In this document: one piece after another, positions 16,506 through 26,500 of the stretch
How the letters are laid out: each line of letters starts with the position of its first letter
Numbering within the stretch: the stretch's first letter is position 1
DNA from: Oscillospiraceae bacterium
GTDB lineage: Bacteria; Bacillota; Clostridia; Oscillospirales; Acutalibacteraceae
DNA: 58,751 bases
Assembly (NCBI GenBank): GCA_015066595.1
Contig: SVNZ01000007.1
Span: forward strand, 1 to 58,751
Reading direction: 5' to 3'
Notes under the pieces: generated by a model
Seen by the model: only the letters and a program-made list of their open reading frames with translations
What the model was told of the DNA's origin: nothing
The model's database searches: none
Made by a program: the position numbers and the translations under genes

Positions 16506-18059
16506 ATGGACTTATGGTTACAGATCCTGTTGCCTGTTGTCGCTGCTGTTGTAGGTATCGTAGTAGGCGCCATCGTTGGTGCAGCATACCGCAAAAAGGT
16601 TGCTGAAGCTGAAATCGGCAGTGCAGAACAGGAGGCTAAGCGTATCGTCTCAGAGGCGGTAAAAACAGCTGAAGCCAAGAAAAAAGAAGCCATCTTAGAG
16701 GGTAAGGACGAAGTTCACCGTTTGCGCAACGAAAGCGAGCGAGAGCTGTCTGACCGTCGTAAGGAGGTTCAGCGTCAGGAAAGACGTATTCAACAAAAAG
16801 AAGAAACCCTTGACAAGAAGTTGGATAACATCGAGTTAAAGGAAGAAAAAGTCGCTAAGAAAATGAAAGAAGCCGAAGCGAAACTCGCTGAGGTTGAAAC
16901 CATCAAAAAAAGTCAGTTTGAAATGCTCGAAAGGATTTCCGGCTACACAGTCGAGCAGGCTAAAGCATATTTGCTTCAGCAGCTCGAGCTCGAACTCAGC
17001 CACGAGAAATCACTCAAGATTATGGAGTACGAGCAGCAGCTTAAAGACGAGAGCGAGAAGAAAGCTAGAAACATCATCTCTCTTGCTATCCAGCGTCTTG
17101 CAGCTGACCAGGTTGCTGAAGCTACTGTATCAGTAGTTCCGCTTCCAAATGACGAGATGAAAGGTCGTATCATCGGTCGAGAAGGTCGTAACATCCGTGC
17201 TATAGAAACTCTCACAGGTGTTGACCTCATCATCGACGACACACCGGAGGCTATCACACTCTCAAGCTTTGAGCCTGTAAGACGTGAGATTGCCCGCTTA
17301 TCACTCGAAAAACTCATTTCCGACGGTCGTATTCATCCGGCAAGAGTCGAAGAAATGGTGGACAAAGCCAGACGTGAAGTTGAAGCTACTATCAAGCACG
17401 AGGGCGAACGTGCTGTGCTTGAAGCAGGCGTCAATGGTATTCACCCTGAGCTTGTTAAATTGCTCGGTAGATTACGCTACCGTACCAGCTACGGACAGAA
17501 TGTATTAAATCACTCACTTGAGGTTGCATATTTGTCAGGCATCATCGCATCAGAGCTTGGTATGGACCCGACAGTCGCAAAACGTGCAGGTCTTTTACAT
17601 GATATTGGTAAGGCACTCGACCACGAGATTGAAGGTAGCCACATCGAAATCGGTGTTGATATGGCAAGGAAGTACAAGGAAAGCGATGCTGTTATTCACG
17701 CTATCCATGCTCACCACGGTGATGTAGAGGCTAAAACTATCGTTGCTTGTATTGTACAAGCTGCCGATGCTATTTCTGCAGCTCGTCCGGGTGCACGTAG
17801 AGAAAACCTCGAGAACTACATCAAGCGTCTGCAAAAGCTCGAAGAAGTTGCTTCATCTTTCAACGGTGTTGATACTTCATTTGCTATCCAGGCAGGTAGA
17901 GAAATCAGAATTATGGTTAAGCCAGAGGTCGTTTCTGATGACAATATGGCTTCTCTTGCAAGAGATATATGCAAAAAGATTGAAGAAGACCTTGAATATC
18001 CTGGTCAAATCAAAGTCAACATTATCCGCGAAAGCAGAGCTATTGACTTCGCTAAATAA
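16506..18059 (+). CDS. rny: Ribonuclease Y
   Basis: RNase Y is the membrane-anchored endoribonuclease that starts much mRNA decay in Firmicutes. The 517-residue product has one N-terminal membrane helix ([24 protein letters not shown]), a long charged coiled coil (about 25-200), a KH RNA-binding domain with [15 protein letters not shown], and an HD domain with [10 protein letters not shown] and HAHHGD supplying the metal ligands. The frame could start at GTG 16494, but this codon overlaps the AAGGAGG at 16488-16494, so ATG 16506 is the better start. It has its own promoter and terminator and is the only gene of its unit. All expected domains are intact. Confidence 0.96.
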   Translation: MDLWLQILLPVVAAVVGIVVGAIVGAAYRKKVAEAEIGSAEQEAKRIVSEAVKTAEAKKKEAILEGKDEVHRLRNESERELSDRRKEVQRQERRIQQKEETLDKKLDNIELKEEKVAKKMKEAEAKLAEVETIKKSQFEMLERISGYTVEQAKAYLLQQLELELSHEKSLKIMEYEQQLKDESEKKARNIISLAIQRLAADQVAEATVSVVPLPNDEMKGRIIGREGRNIRAIETLTGVDLIIDDTPEAITLSSFEPVRREIARLSLEKLISDGRIHPARVEEMVDKARREVEATIKHEGERAVLEAGVNGIHPELVKLLGRLRYRTSYGQNVLNHSLEVAYLSGIIASELGMDPTVAKRAGLLHDIGKALDHEIEGSHIEIGVDMARKYKESDAVIHAIHAHHGDVEAKTIVACIVQAADAISAARPGARRENLENYIKRLQKLEEVASSFNGVDTSFAIQAGREIRIMVKPEVVSDDNMASLARDICKKIEEDLEYPGQIKVNIIRESRAIDFAK

Positions 18060-18089
18060 AACAGCAAATAAGCCCAAAGGGCAAAGAAT

Positions 18090-18118
18090 AAGCCATCCGA
18101 TTTTTCGGATGGCTTTTT
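18090..18118. terminator. Rho-independent terminator between rny and the convergent radical-SAM gene
   Basis: AAGCCATCCGA/TCGGATGGCTT stem with T-run (18113-18118) after rny. The A-rich left side may also serve the opposite strand. Confidence 0.85.
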
Positions 18119-18134
18119 GCTTTTGTTATGTATC

Positions 18135-19001
18135 TTAGTATTCCCAGGTCGGGATATAAGACTTGTCAGCAGCTTCGAGCTCTTGTGCAAAACCGTCTAT
18201 ATCAAGTGCTATGAGCTCATCAAGCACTTTATTGTACTCACGTTTTGTTATCTTGCGGTTGATATCATCAAAAAGATGAGCTTTTCCATATGGAATATAC
18301 TGTCCCATAAGACTGAGCAAAACTCTATCTTTGAAATGTTTGTTTATTATAGACAGCACACCGATACTGTTTTTTGTGTGGTTAGGAAGTACCAGATGTC
18401 TTATGATAACACCTTTTTGTATGATACCGTTTTCGTCAAATATAAGTGTAGGACACTGTGAGAGCATCTCACTGATAGCGTTTGTCGCTGTATCACGATA
18501 GTTTTTACAGCCTGAGAGCCTAAAAGCTAGTTCATCATCACTGTACTTAAAATCAGGAAGATAAACGTCGATGTATCCTTTCAGCTTTTTGAGAGTCTCA
18601 ATGCTTTCATATCCCCCACAGTTATATATAATCGGAACATCGGGCTTGTATATAGAAAGTGCTTCAATGAGCTTATCAACATACTGCGTAGCTGACACAA
18701 ACTCGATTGTGTGCACTCCTATATTTTCAAGCTCTTTGAGTTTATTTGCCAGCTCAAGTGGGGTGATGGGTTTGCCGTTGTTCTCATTTGAAATTTCATA
18801 GTTTTGACAGTAAACGCACTTTAGCGTACAGCCCGAGAAAAACACGGCACCGCATCCGTTTTCACCACTTATGCACGGTTCTTCGTGGTAATGTGGAGCG
18901 ATTTTTGCTACTTTCATATCAGTACCGCATTTGCAAAAACCGTTGCCGATATCACTTGTTCTTTTAGCAAAGCATTTGTGTGGGCATAGATTGCATATCA
19001 T
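18135..19001 (-). CDS. Radical SAM protein, pyruvate formate-lyase-activase-like
   Basis: This is a 288-residue radical S-adenosylmethionine protein. The 4Fe-4S cluster motif is CTLKCVYCQNY (CxxxCxxC, near residues 57-64). An extra N-terminal cysteine set (CNLCPHKC, CKCG) looks like a second metal site. The rest agrees with the uncharacterised PflX/COG1313-type branch of activating enzymes: YNCGGYES, DVYLPDFKYSDDELA and HLVLPNH. The substrate is not known for this group; a glycyl-radical enzyme activator is possible, but no glycyl-radical enzyme gene is next to it. It is convergent with rny and shares the terminator between them. Confidence 0.85.
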   Translation of the reverse strand: MICNLCPHKCFAKRTSDIGNGFCKCGTDMKVAKIAPHYHEEPCISGENGCGAVFFSGCTLKCVYCQNYEISNENNGKPITPLELANKLKELENIGVHTIEFVSATQYVDKLIEALSIYKPDVPIIYNCGGYESIETLKKLKGYIDVYLPDFKYSDDELAFRLSGCKNYRDTATNAISEMLSQCPTLIFDENGIIQKGVIIRHLVLPNHTKNSIGVLSIINKHFKDRVLLSLMGQYIPYGKAHLFDDINRKITKREYNKVLDELIALDIDGFAQELEAADKSYIPTWEY

Positions 19002-19050
19002 AGTATCACCGCAAATATACTATCACATATTATTCTAAAATAAAACCCTG

Positions 19051-19281
19051 TTATGCTTTTAAGTCATACAGAAAATCTTCGATAGCCATCGATAGATGTG
19101 TAGGGTCAAGCTTATAAGCGTTGAATTTATCGACCAGTTTTTGTACCTTTTCTTTGTTTGTGGATATATCACAAACAGTTCGAATATGCTTTTTATCTTT
19201 AAAAACAATGATACCGTATGTACTGTAATATCCGCAATTATTGTAGTACTTATCTTGTTTAAATAATTTGTATTCTACCAT
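19051..19281 (-). CDS. Small conserved-looking protein of unknown function
   Basis: This is a 76-residue protein I cannot assign. The open frame extends to 19326, but GAGG seven bases before ATG 19281 points to the shorter form beginning MVEYKLFKQDKYYNNCGYYST. It has no signal peptide or membrane helix and only two Cys-free hydrophobic strands; the pattern (KLF..YGIIVFKDKKHIRTVCDIS followed by a helix) suggests a small alpha/beta domain such as those in DUF6514-type proteins, but this is a weak impression. It lies upstream of the radical-SAM gene in the same orientation, with 49 bp between. Confidence 0.5.
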   Translation of the reverse strand: MVEYKLFKQDKYYNNCGYYSTYGIIVFKDKKHIRTVCDISTNKEKVQKLVDKFNAYKLDPTHLSMAIEDFLYDLKA

Positions 19282-19467
19282 AATGACCTCTGCAATGGGA
19301 AAAATGTCACTGTGACATTTTATCACCTAACACTATTTGGCGCAAGCGTTTTGACACAACTGTAAGAAAGGTTACAAAAAACCGCACCAGTTGACAAAAA
19401 ATATCAATCAATATTCGACAAATAGTAAGATATTGCAACAAATTATCTGAAAAACGCTAGTTTTTTC

Positions 19468-19496
19468 TTGTAATACTTATAGTGGTGTGCTATTCT
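19468..19496 (+). promoter_or_regulatory. Promoter of the ABC-2 exporter operon
   Basis: TTGTAA (19468-19473), 17 bp, TATTCT (19491-19496) with a preceding TGC. The start codon follows 31 bp later behind AAAGGAAG. Confidence 0.55.
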
Positions 19497-19527
19497 AAAA
19501 TCAGATAAACATAAAGGAAGCAAGTTA

Positions 19528-20544
19528 ATGATTTATGTAAATGATTTGAGAAAAGAATTTAAAAAGACTATCAAAGAGCCCGGACTCAAAGGTAGCGTCA
19601 AAGCTCTTTTTAAGCCTAAAAATGAGATCATCAAGGCTGTTGATGGTATCAGCTTTCATGTGGAAAAGGGTGAGATGCTCGGCTTTATAGGTCCAAACGG
19701 TGCAGGTAAATCTACTGTCATAAAAATGCTCACCGGTATTTTGACTCCGACCTCAGGAACTTGTGAAATCAATGGTCACATTCCGCAGAAAAACCGTCAG
19801 GAATACGTCAAAGAAATCGGTGTTGTTTTTGGTCAGCGTACTCAGCTGTGGTGGGACTTGGCGCTACGAGAAACCTACTCGGTCTTGAAAGAGATTTACG
19901 ATGTTCCTGATGCTGAGTTTAAAAAGCGTATGGTGTTTTTAAACGAAGTGCTCGAGCTCGAAAGTTTCATCACAAGTCCTGTGCGTACACTGTCTTTAGG
20001 TCAGCGTATGCGTGCTGATATTGCGGCATCACTTTTACATAACCCGAAGGTGCTGTTTCTTGATGAGCCTACTATCGGACTTGATGTAGTTGTTAAAGAT
20101 AATATCAGAAATGCTATCCAGAAGATAAATGAGGAAGAGGGTACAACGGTTATCCTTACTACTCACGATTTGGCAGATATTGAGCTTTTGTGTAACCGTA
20201 TCGTTATGATTGACAAAGGCAAAAAAGTCTTTGATGGTAGTGTTTCTCAGCTCAAACACGATTTCGGCCAGATGCGAGAGTTGCAGTATGAACTTATTAG
20301 CATAAAAGATTTAAAAAAGCTTAACTACAACGAAGATTTGAAAAAGAACGAAGAAGATATATCTATGTCCAACGAGGGTGCGCTTGTGACTGTAAGGTTT
20401 AATTGCGACGCAGTATCTGTAGAAGAAATGCTATCCTACACCTTGTCAAAAGTTCACGTCAAAGACATCAATCTTAAAGATGCTGATATCGAAGAGATTA
20501 TCCGCAGAATATACAGACAGGAAGTGAGCATGGATGAGGTTTAA
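19528..20544 (+). CDS. ABC-2 type exporter, ATP-binding protein
   Basis: This is the 338-residue ATPase of an ABC exporter with two separate permeases (COG4586 type, related to the viologen/daunorubicin-type exporters). Walker A is GPNGAGKST, the signature is LSLGQRMRADIAASLL, Walker B is VLFLDEPTIGLD, and the switch His is in LTTHDLADIE. An N-terminal extension before the P-loop (about 35 residues) and a C-terminal domain of about 100 residues are characteristic of this subgroup. Its stop overlaps the next gene by 11 bases, so the three genes are one operon. The substrate is unknown; lipids, peptides or toxic amphiphiles are the usual range. Confidence 0.92.
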   Translation: MIYVNDLRKEFKKTIKEPGLKGSVKALFKPKNEIIKAVDGISFHVEKGEMLGFIGPNGAGKSTVIKMLTGILTPTSGTCEINGHIPQKNRQEYVKEIGVVFGQRTQLWWDLALRETYSVLKEIYDVPDAEFKKRMVFLNEVLELESFITSPVRTLSLGQRMRADIAASLLHNPKVLFLDEPTIGLDVVVKDNIRNAIQKINEEEGTTVILTTHDLADIELLCNRIVMIDKGKKVFDGSVSQLKHDFGQMRELQYELISIKDLKKLNYNEDLKKNEEDISMSNEGALVTVRFNCDAVSVEEMLSYTLSKVHVKDINLKDADIEEIIRRIYRQEVSMDEV

Positions 20545-21358
20545 AAAATTTATGCGCACATACCGTCCTTTTACACGTGCGGGTATGTTAGAATCTGTTG
20601 CTTACAGAGCGAACTTTTTCTGCTTTTTAATTGGTGAGATTATGTCGTGCTTCATAATGTTCTTCGTGTGGAAAGCGGTATTTATGAGCACTGATTCACA
20701 GACTTTCATGGGCTTTACTATGGAAGATATGGTGGTGTATTTGTTCATCACCTTTCTTACGGGTTATCTCACATATTCTGACGGTACTTATGCGATAGCG
20801 ACTGAAATCCGTGACGGCTCTATCGCTATGCGTATGATAAAACCGTGCTCGTTTGATATGTGCTTTTTATTTCAGGAGCTTGGTAATAAGATAATAAACG
20901 TGTTGTTTATTTTTGCACCTATCGTAATTGGTGTTGAAGCCTATCGATGGGTGATTACAGGTGCGTGTCAGTTTGATGTTGTGCACTTTTCTCTTTATGT
21001 TGTGAGCTTGATACTGGCGTACCTCATATCTTTTTACTTCAATGTCAGCTATGGATTTATGGCGTTTTATCTGAAGAATCTCTGGGGTGCTGATATACTA
21101 AAAGAGGTCATCATCAACTTTCTTTCAGGTGCGACAATACCGCTTGCGTTTATGCCGGTTGCGCTTGCAAATGTGCTGAACTTTTTACCGTTTTCATCAC
21201 TCTCATACACTCCTGTAATGATTTATATGGGAATGTACTCACCGACACAGATATTTCTAAAAATGTTGCTTCAGGTTTTCTGGCTTTGTGTGATGATACT
21301 GCTGTCAAAAATAGTGTGGAATCACGCTGTAAAGCGGCTGTGTTCACAAGGGGGTTAA
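20534..21358 (+). CDS. ABC-2 type exporter, first permease
   Basis: This 274-residue polytopic membrane protein has about six hydrophobic segments, starting with FFCFLIGEIMSCFIMFFVWKA. The DGTYAIATEIRDGSIAMRMIKPC segment is typical of the COG4587 permease family, where 'RDG...L.RP' marks the cytosolic loop. It overlaps the upstream ATPase gene and is followed by a second, distantly related permease after 3 bp. The two permeases probably form a heterodimer in the cytoplasmic membrane. Substrate not inferable. Confidence 0.9.
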   Translation: MRFKKFMRTYRPFTRAGMLESVAYRANFFCFLIGEIMSCFIMFFVWKAVFMSTDSQTFMGFTMEDMVVYLFITFLTGYLTYSDGTYAIATEIRDGSIAMRMIKPCSFDMCFLFQELGNKIINVLFIFAPIVIGVEAYRWVITGACQFDVVHFSLYVVSLILAYLISFYFNVSYGFMAFYLKNLWGADILKEVIINFLSGATIPLAFMPVALANVLNFLPFSSLSYTPVMIYMGMYSPTQIFLKMLLQVFWLCVMILLSKIVWNHAVKRLCSQGG

Positions 21359-21361
21359 AGT

Positions 21362-22153
21362 ATGAGAAGAATGTTAAGACTCCACCGTATCTTTGTTGCA
21401 CAGTATATGAAGAACCTGATGGAATATAAGGTTGATTTTCTGACCGGTGCAATCAGCTTTTTATTAGGTCAGGTGGTCCAGATTGCTTTTATCGGAATTA
21501 TCTTCAGCCAGATTCCAACCTTAGTTGGCTGGGATTTTAACGAGATATTGTTTATCTACGGTTTTTCACTCATACCAAAAGGTATAGACCATTTGCTTTT
21601 TGACAACCTTTGGAGTGTTGGGTATTTTATTGTTCGAAAAGGTGATTTTGATAAATACCTCACACGTCCTATCAACAGCCTTTTTTATGTTATTGCTGAA
21701 AAATTCTGTGTAGATGCTTTTGGTGAGCTATTTATAGGAATTGTTCTTATTGTGTACAGTGCTATTAAGCTCAGACTCACTATTACGTGGTATATGATAC
21801 CGCTGTTTTTTGTGGCTGTTATATTTGCTACTTTGATTTACACATCGATAAAAATCGCAACCTCAGCTATTTCTTTCTGGACAAAGGCATCGGGTCATAT
21901 TACACATATGTTTTATATGACTAACGATTTTTCAAAGTATCCAACTACTATATACAACAAGTTTGTTCGCACTTTTATCACATACGTAATACCGTTTGCA
22001 TTTACAGCTTTTTATCCGGCTAGCTACTTTTTGAGTGGCGAAAATCCACTGTTTTGCATTGGAGGCACTGTTGTATCATCAGTAGTGCTGTTTGTAATTT
22101 CGGTGTGTATCTGGAATATGGGTATCAAGGCGTATGAATCAGCAGGCAGTTAA
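21362..22153 (+). CDS. ABC-2 type exporter, second permease
   Basis: A 263-residue membrane protein of the COG3694 permease family with about six hydrophobic helices. The characteristic loop IVRKGDFDKYLTRPINSLFYVIAEKF parallels the RDG loop of the first permease. ATPase plus two such permeases is the standard composition of this transporter type. It ends 21 bp before the next gene, which may therefore be co-transcribed. Nothing indicates damage. Confidence 0.9.
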   Translation: MRRMLRLHRIFVAQYMKNLMEYKVDFLTGAISFLLGQVVQIAFIGIIFSQIPTLVGWDFNEILFIYGFSLIPKGIDHLLFDNLWSVGYFIVRKGDFDKYLTRPINSLFYVIAEKFCVDAFGELFIGIVLIVYSAIKLRLTITWYMIPLFFVAVIFATLIYTSIKIATSAISFWTKASGHITHMFYMTNDFSKYPTTIYNKFVRTFITYVIPFAFTAFYPASYFLSGENPLFCIGGTVVSSVVLFVISVCIWNMGIKAYESAGS

Positions 22154-22174
22154 AAATATCAAGGGGAGAAAGCT

Positions 22175-23266
22175 ATGCAAAATCCTTTTTTCTCGTATTT
22201 AAAAGAAGAAAAATCTGAATATCTGACACCGACTTGTTCGCTTAACAAAGCAGTCATGGCAAAGTTGCCTGTATATGGGGTGGATGATTCTTTAGAAGGA
22301 CTTGCTTTCAGAGAAATCTTTTCGACTCAGGTGATTGTAGATGAGATAAAAGCCGGTGCAAGAGCATACAATATCGACATCTCGGATTTTGATGATTATA
22401 TGCTTCCGAAATTGCTTGACAAGGCTCTCATCAGCGAGGATATCAAATATAACCAGTTTGCATCGAGAATTGCTGTGAAGTTTGGTGACCGACTGGGGCT
22501 GATATTGCTTGCACTCAAAAAAGGCGAAAAAGAAAACCGTGATGCACGTGTTGATTGGGATGAGCGACACTGGAGCTATTGGGCACAGCTTGATACAGTT
22601 GTTTTTGTAGGCGGACTTGCCAGCTCAATGCTTGGCAGACGTTTCAAAGAACGCATACAACACATATTTGATATCGCAGGAGAAAAACCATACGATATTA
22701 TGCTTTTTGACAACGGAACTTTTGTCGGAGCTATGGGCTGCGCTCAACTTATGAAAGATAACACAACGTCGCTTGTGTTTGATTTTGGTCATACCGGGCT
22801 CAAACGATGTATCATTTCTAAAGGTGAAGAACAGATAGTAGGGTTTACTGCTTTAGAAAGTGTCAAGTCGCTTTATGTTCATTCAAAACTGCGTGATGAC
22901 GAGGACGAGTGGGAGACAGCACTTTTACTTCATAAGCATCTTGTCAAGACGATTGTCGACACTCATAGAAAGTATTATGACAAGTTCGATTTGACAAACG
23001 AGATATTCATCAGCATAGCTAACTACAACGCAGGCGGACAGCTCAATAGTGAGCGTGGAGGATATGCAAAGCTCACACAGCTTGGCAGTGATTATGCGAA
23101 GATACTTGTGGAAGACTTGTCCAGCATGCTCCATCGCAGAGTGAAAGTCAGGCTTGTGCATGACGGTACTGCAAACGCACTTTATTTTTCTGAATTAGAA
23201 AATTCAGCGTGTATTTCTCTGGGTACTGCATTCGGAGTAGGCTTTACTGATATCAAAATTTCATAA
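22175..23266 (+). CDS. Unrecognised protein with sugar-kinase (ASKHA/ROK)-like motifs in unusual order
   Basis: This is a 363-residue cytosolic protein without a family name I can give. Several segments look like the ASKHA (ROK/glucokinase) fold: VVFVGGLASSMLGRRF (about 142-157), LVFDFGHTGLKRCI (about 200-213), VHDGTANAL (about 328-336) and ISLGTAFGVGF (about 348-358). In ROK proteins the DxGxT phosphate loop comes first, NDANAAALGE second, LGTGxGGG third and the GG adenosine motif last. Here the GG-like element precedes the DxGxT-like one, as in a circular permutation. The first 140 residues are helical and unassigned. It follows the exporter operon by 21 bp with GGGGAG as ribosome binding site. 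Confidence 0.6.
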   Translation: MQNPFFSYLKEEKSEYLTPTCSLNKAVMAKLPVYGVDDSLEGLAFREIFSTQVIVDEIKAGARAYNIDISDFDDYMLPKLLDKALISEDIKYNQFASRIAVKFGDRLGLILLALKKGEKENRDARVDWDERHWSYWAQLDTVVFVGGLASSMLGRRFKERIQHIFDIAGEKPYDIMLFDNGTFVGAMGCAQLMKDNTTSLVFDFGHTGLKRCIISKGEEQIVGFTALESVKSLYVHSKLRDDEDEWETALLLHKHLVKTIVDTHRKYYDKFDLTNEIFISIANYNAGGQLNSERGGYAKLTQLGSDYAKILVEDLSSMLHRRVKVRLVHDGTANALYFSELENSACISLGTAFGVGFTDIKIS

Positions 23267-23275
23267 AATAGAAGT

Positions 23276-23361
23276 TATCGCCATTTTTGTGTTTTAGGGT
23301 GTGTGGTGCGTGCTACCACTACATTTAGTGAAAAACCTCAGATGGCGATATTTTTTTGGTA
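23276..23361 (+). terminator. Large structured terminator or attenuator
   Basis: ATCGCCAT near 23278 pairs with ATGGCGAT near 23343, directly followed by seven T. Inside the about 55-nt loop a second stem forms (GTGGT...ACCAC). It ends the exporter unit. The branched shape is more than a simple terminator needs, so a regulatory RNA is possible. Confidence 0.6.
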
Positions 23362-23445
23362 TTTATACACAAATAAACGACAAAAAGATTGTGCAAAAAG
23401 CGTTCTTAAAATTTCCAGTTTTCCATTTATTATTTCTAAAAAGTA

Positions 23446-23454
23446 TGCTATAAT
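23446..23454 (+). promoter_or_regulatory. Extended -10 promoter of the pullulanase gene
   Basis: TGCTATAAT lies 52 bp upstream of the start codon; the -35 region is weak (TTTATT-like at 17 bp). AAGGAGAGG before the ATG is a strong ribosome binding site. Confidence 0.6.
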
Positions 23455-23505
23455 AACTACAACTGAAATTATGCGGTTAATTTTAAGAAGGAGAGGATTT
23501 TTTAA

Positions 23506-26500
23506 ATGAAATTACGCAGTATCATTTCATGTCTTCTGGTTTTGGTGATGATGTTATCATCAATCAGCTTTGCAGTATCTGCTGCACAGGTTGATATCGC
23601 TGAAACAGAATACCACAACGAAAGCTACCTCGAGGATTATGCTCAGGCAGCTAAAAACGAACAGGGCCTTGGCGCTACTTACTCAAAGGCTTCTACCACT
23701 TTTAAAGTTTGGTCACCTACAGCTACAGCTGTTATGGTAAAGCTTTACAAGACCGGTACAGACGCTGAGTCAGGTGCAGGCGTTATCGGCACATACGAAA
23801 TGAAGAAAAACGCTACTACCGGTGTTTGGTCATTAACACTCACTGGTGATTACAAGGATGTTTATTATACATACTTGCTCACTATTGACGGTAGCACAGC
23901 TGAAACACAGGACCCATACGCAACAGCTGTTGGTGCTAACGGTGAGCGTTCTATGGTAGTTGATCTAGATGCTACTGACCCTGAAGGTTGGGAAGACGAC
24001 GAGCATGTTGTTTTCGATTCAGCTGCGCAGGCTTCAGTTTGGGAAGTACACGTACGTGACTTTTCTATCAACCCATCATCAGGCGTTTCTGATGAGTACA
24101 AAGGTAAGTACCTTGCGTTTGCTGAAGGTAACACAACAGTAAACGGTGAGGGCGACATCGCTACTTGTGTAGACTACCTTGTAGAACAGGGTATCAACTG
24201 TATCCAGCTTTTACCTATTGCTGACTTCTCAGGTATCGATGAGACTAACTCTGACCCACAGCGTAACTGGGGTTACAACCCGGTGAACTTCAACGTTCCT
24301 GACGGCGCTTATGCAACTGACTGCTACGACGGTAACGCTCGTATCAAGGAGTTTAAACAGCTCGTACAGGCATGCCACGACAGAGGCATCGCTGTTGTAA
24401 TGGACGTTGTTTACAACCATACATACGTACTCGAAGGTTCTGCTCTTGCTAGAACTGTTCCTAAGTACTACCACAGAATGTCTGACGCTCAGAACTACTA
24501 CAACGGTTCAGGTCTTGGTAACTGTCTCTCAACAGAGAAAGCTATGACATCAAAGTACGTTGTTGAATCTCTCAAGTACTGGGTAGAAGAGTACCACATC
24601 GACGGTTTCCGTTTCGACCTTATGGGTGCACTCGACTGCAATACTCTTAACGCAGCTAGAGCAGAGCTCGACAAGATCGACACAAGAATCCTTATGTGGG
24701 GTGAGCCATGGGCAGGCGGCGACGCAGGTATCTCAAATGGTGCTTCAAATGCTAACTTCTCAAAGCTCAACGACCGCATCGGTGGTTTCAACCAGACATA
24801 TTCAGAAAACCTCAAAGGTTCTGAGTCAATGATCACAGGTACAACAGGCGCATTTGCACAGGGTGATTCAACTAACGCTGCTATCCTTAATGCTGCTAAA
24901 GGTACTGCTACATACTTCAACACAACTGCTATTTCAAAGCAGGTCAACTATCTTGACAACCACGATAACCTCACACTTTACGATAAGCTCCTGAAAACAA
25001 ACCAGGATGACCTTACATCAAAGTATGGTTACAGATTCACAACAAACAAAGACCTTGAGAATCTCTACAACATCAACAAGACTGTTGCTGAGACATACTA
25101 TCCTGAGGTTGCTAACCAGCTCAAACTTTCATTAGTTTCAGTTATGACTGCACAGGGTATTCCATTTATGAATGCCGGTACTGAGTTTGGTCGTACAAAG
25201 TACGGTGACGGTAACTCATATCGTACATCTGATAACATCAACGCTATCAACTGGGCACGTCTTGAAACTTTCGGCGATGAAGCTGAGTACTACGCAGGTC
25301 TTCTGAAGATCCGTCAGGCGTTCACACCATTCTATGACAACAAGGCTGATGCAATCACAACAGTTTCTGCACAGAACCCTGTTGCTTACTCAGTGAACAA
25401 TACAAAAGCAGGCGAGTGGAGTAAGGCTCTTGTTATCATGAACAACAGCAAGAATGAGTCTAAGACTGTTACACTTCCATCAGGTACATGGACAGTTGTA
25501 GCTAATGATAAGAAGGCTGGTCTTGATTCACTGGGCACAGCATCAGGCTCATATACAGCTCCTGCTGGTACTGGCGCTATCCTTGTTCAGGGTACATACA
25601 CAAAACCTGCAGAAGGTTATGCAACACTTACAGCTGAGCACTATGTACGTGACGGTGCTTCAGGTTCATACACACTTGCTAAGAAAAACATCGCAAAATA
25701 CAAGGTAGGTCAGACATATCGTGCTATCACAGACACAGATATCCTCTTTGACCACAACCTTGACAAGTACGAGAGCACATCAGGCAAGCTTTCTGGTGAA
25801 GCGGTTGCTGACCAGAACGTTACTGTTAAGTTCTACTACACAAGATTCACAGAGTCTAACTATCTGACAGTGAACTTCCTTGACTCAACAACAGGCGAGA
25901 AAGTTCGTCCATACATCGAGTACAGACTTCACGATGGTGCTGAGTTCTCTATTCCTGCTACAGGCGTTCAGGGCTACTCACTTGATACAATGAAGTATCC
26001 TGCTGGTACAGTAGGTACATTTGATGCATCAGCTCCGCTGACATTCAACTACTACTACAACAAGCTTACTCATACACAGACTGTAGTTCACTACTACAAC
26101 TCACATCCTAACTGGAATAACACAACTATCCAGTGCTATGCTTACTACGACACTTCTACAGAAGAGCCACTTGGTAAGTGGACAGACAACAAGAAGGGTA
26201 ACATGACTAAGGATACTGCACTTGGTGACAACTGGTACACAGTTACCATCCCAGATGTTCAGTCATGTCGTGTAATGTTCCACCCATCTGGCGCAGTAAG
26301 TGGCGTACAGCAGGAGCCTGGTCAGGGTGAAGCAGGTTACGAAGTATCAGAAGAAGCTTGGATCAAGGACAAGATCCTCACCTTCTCATGTAAGGTTGTA
26401 ACAAGCTACATTGACATTGCTACAGGTAAGCAGCTTGCTCCTGATGCTGTTAAGAGCTACGAGAAGATTACATCTAACGGTATGTACAGCACATCTGCAA

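Noticed and set aside
23303..23509. 68-aa frame before the pullulanase gene
   Set aside because: It spans the terminator and promoter region and overlaps the real start codon; composition is not coding-like.
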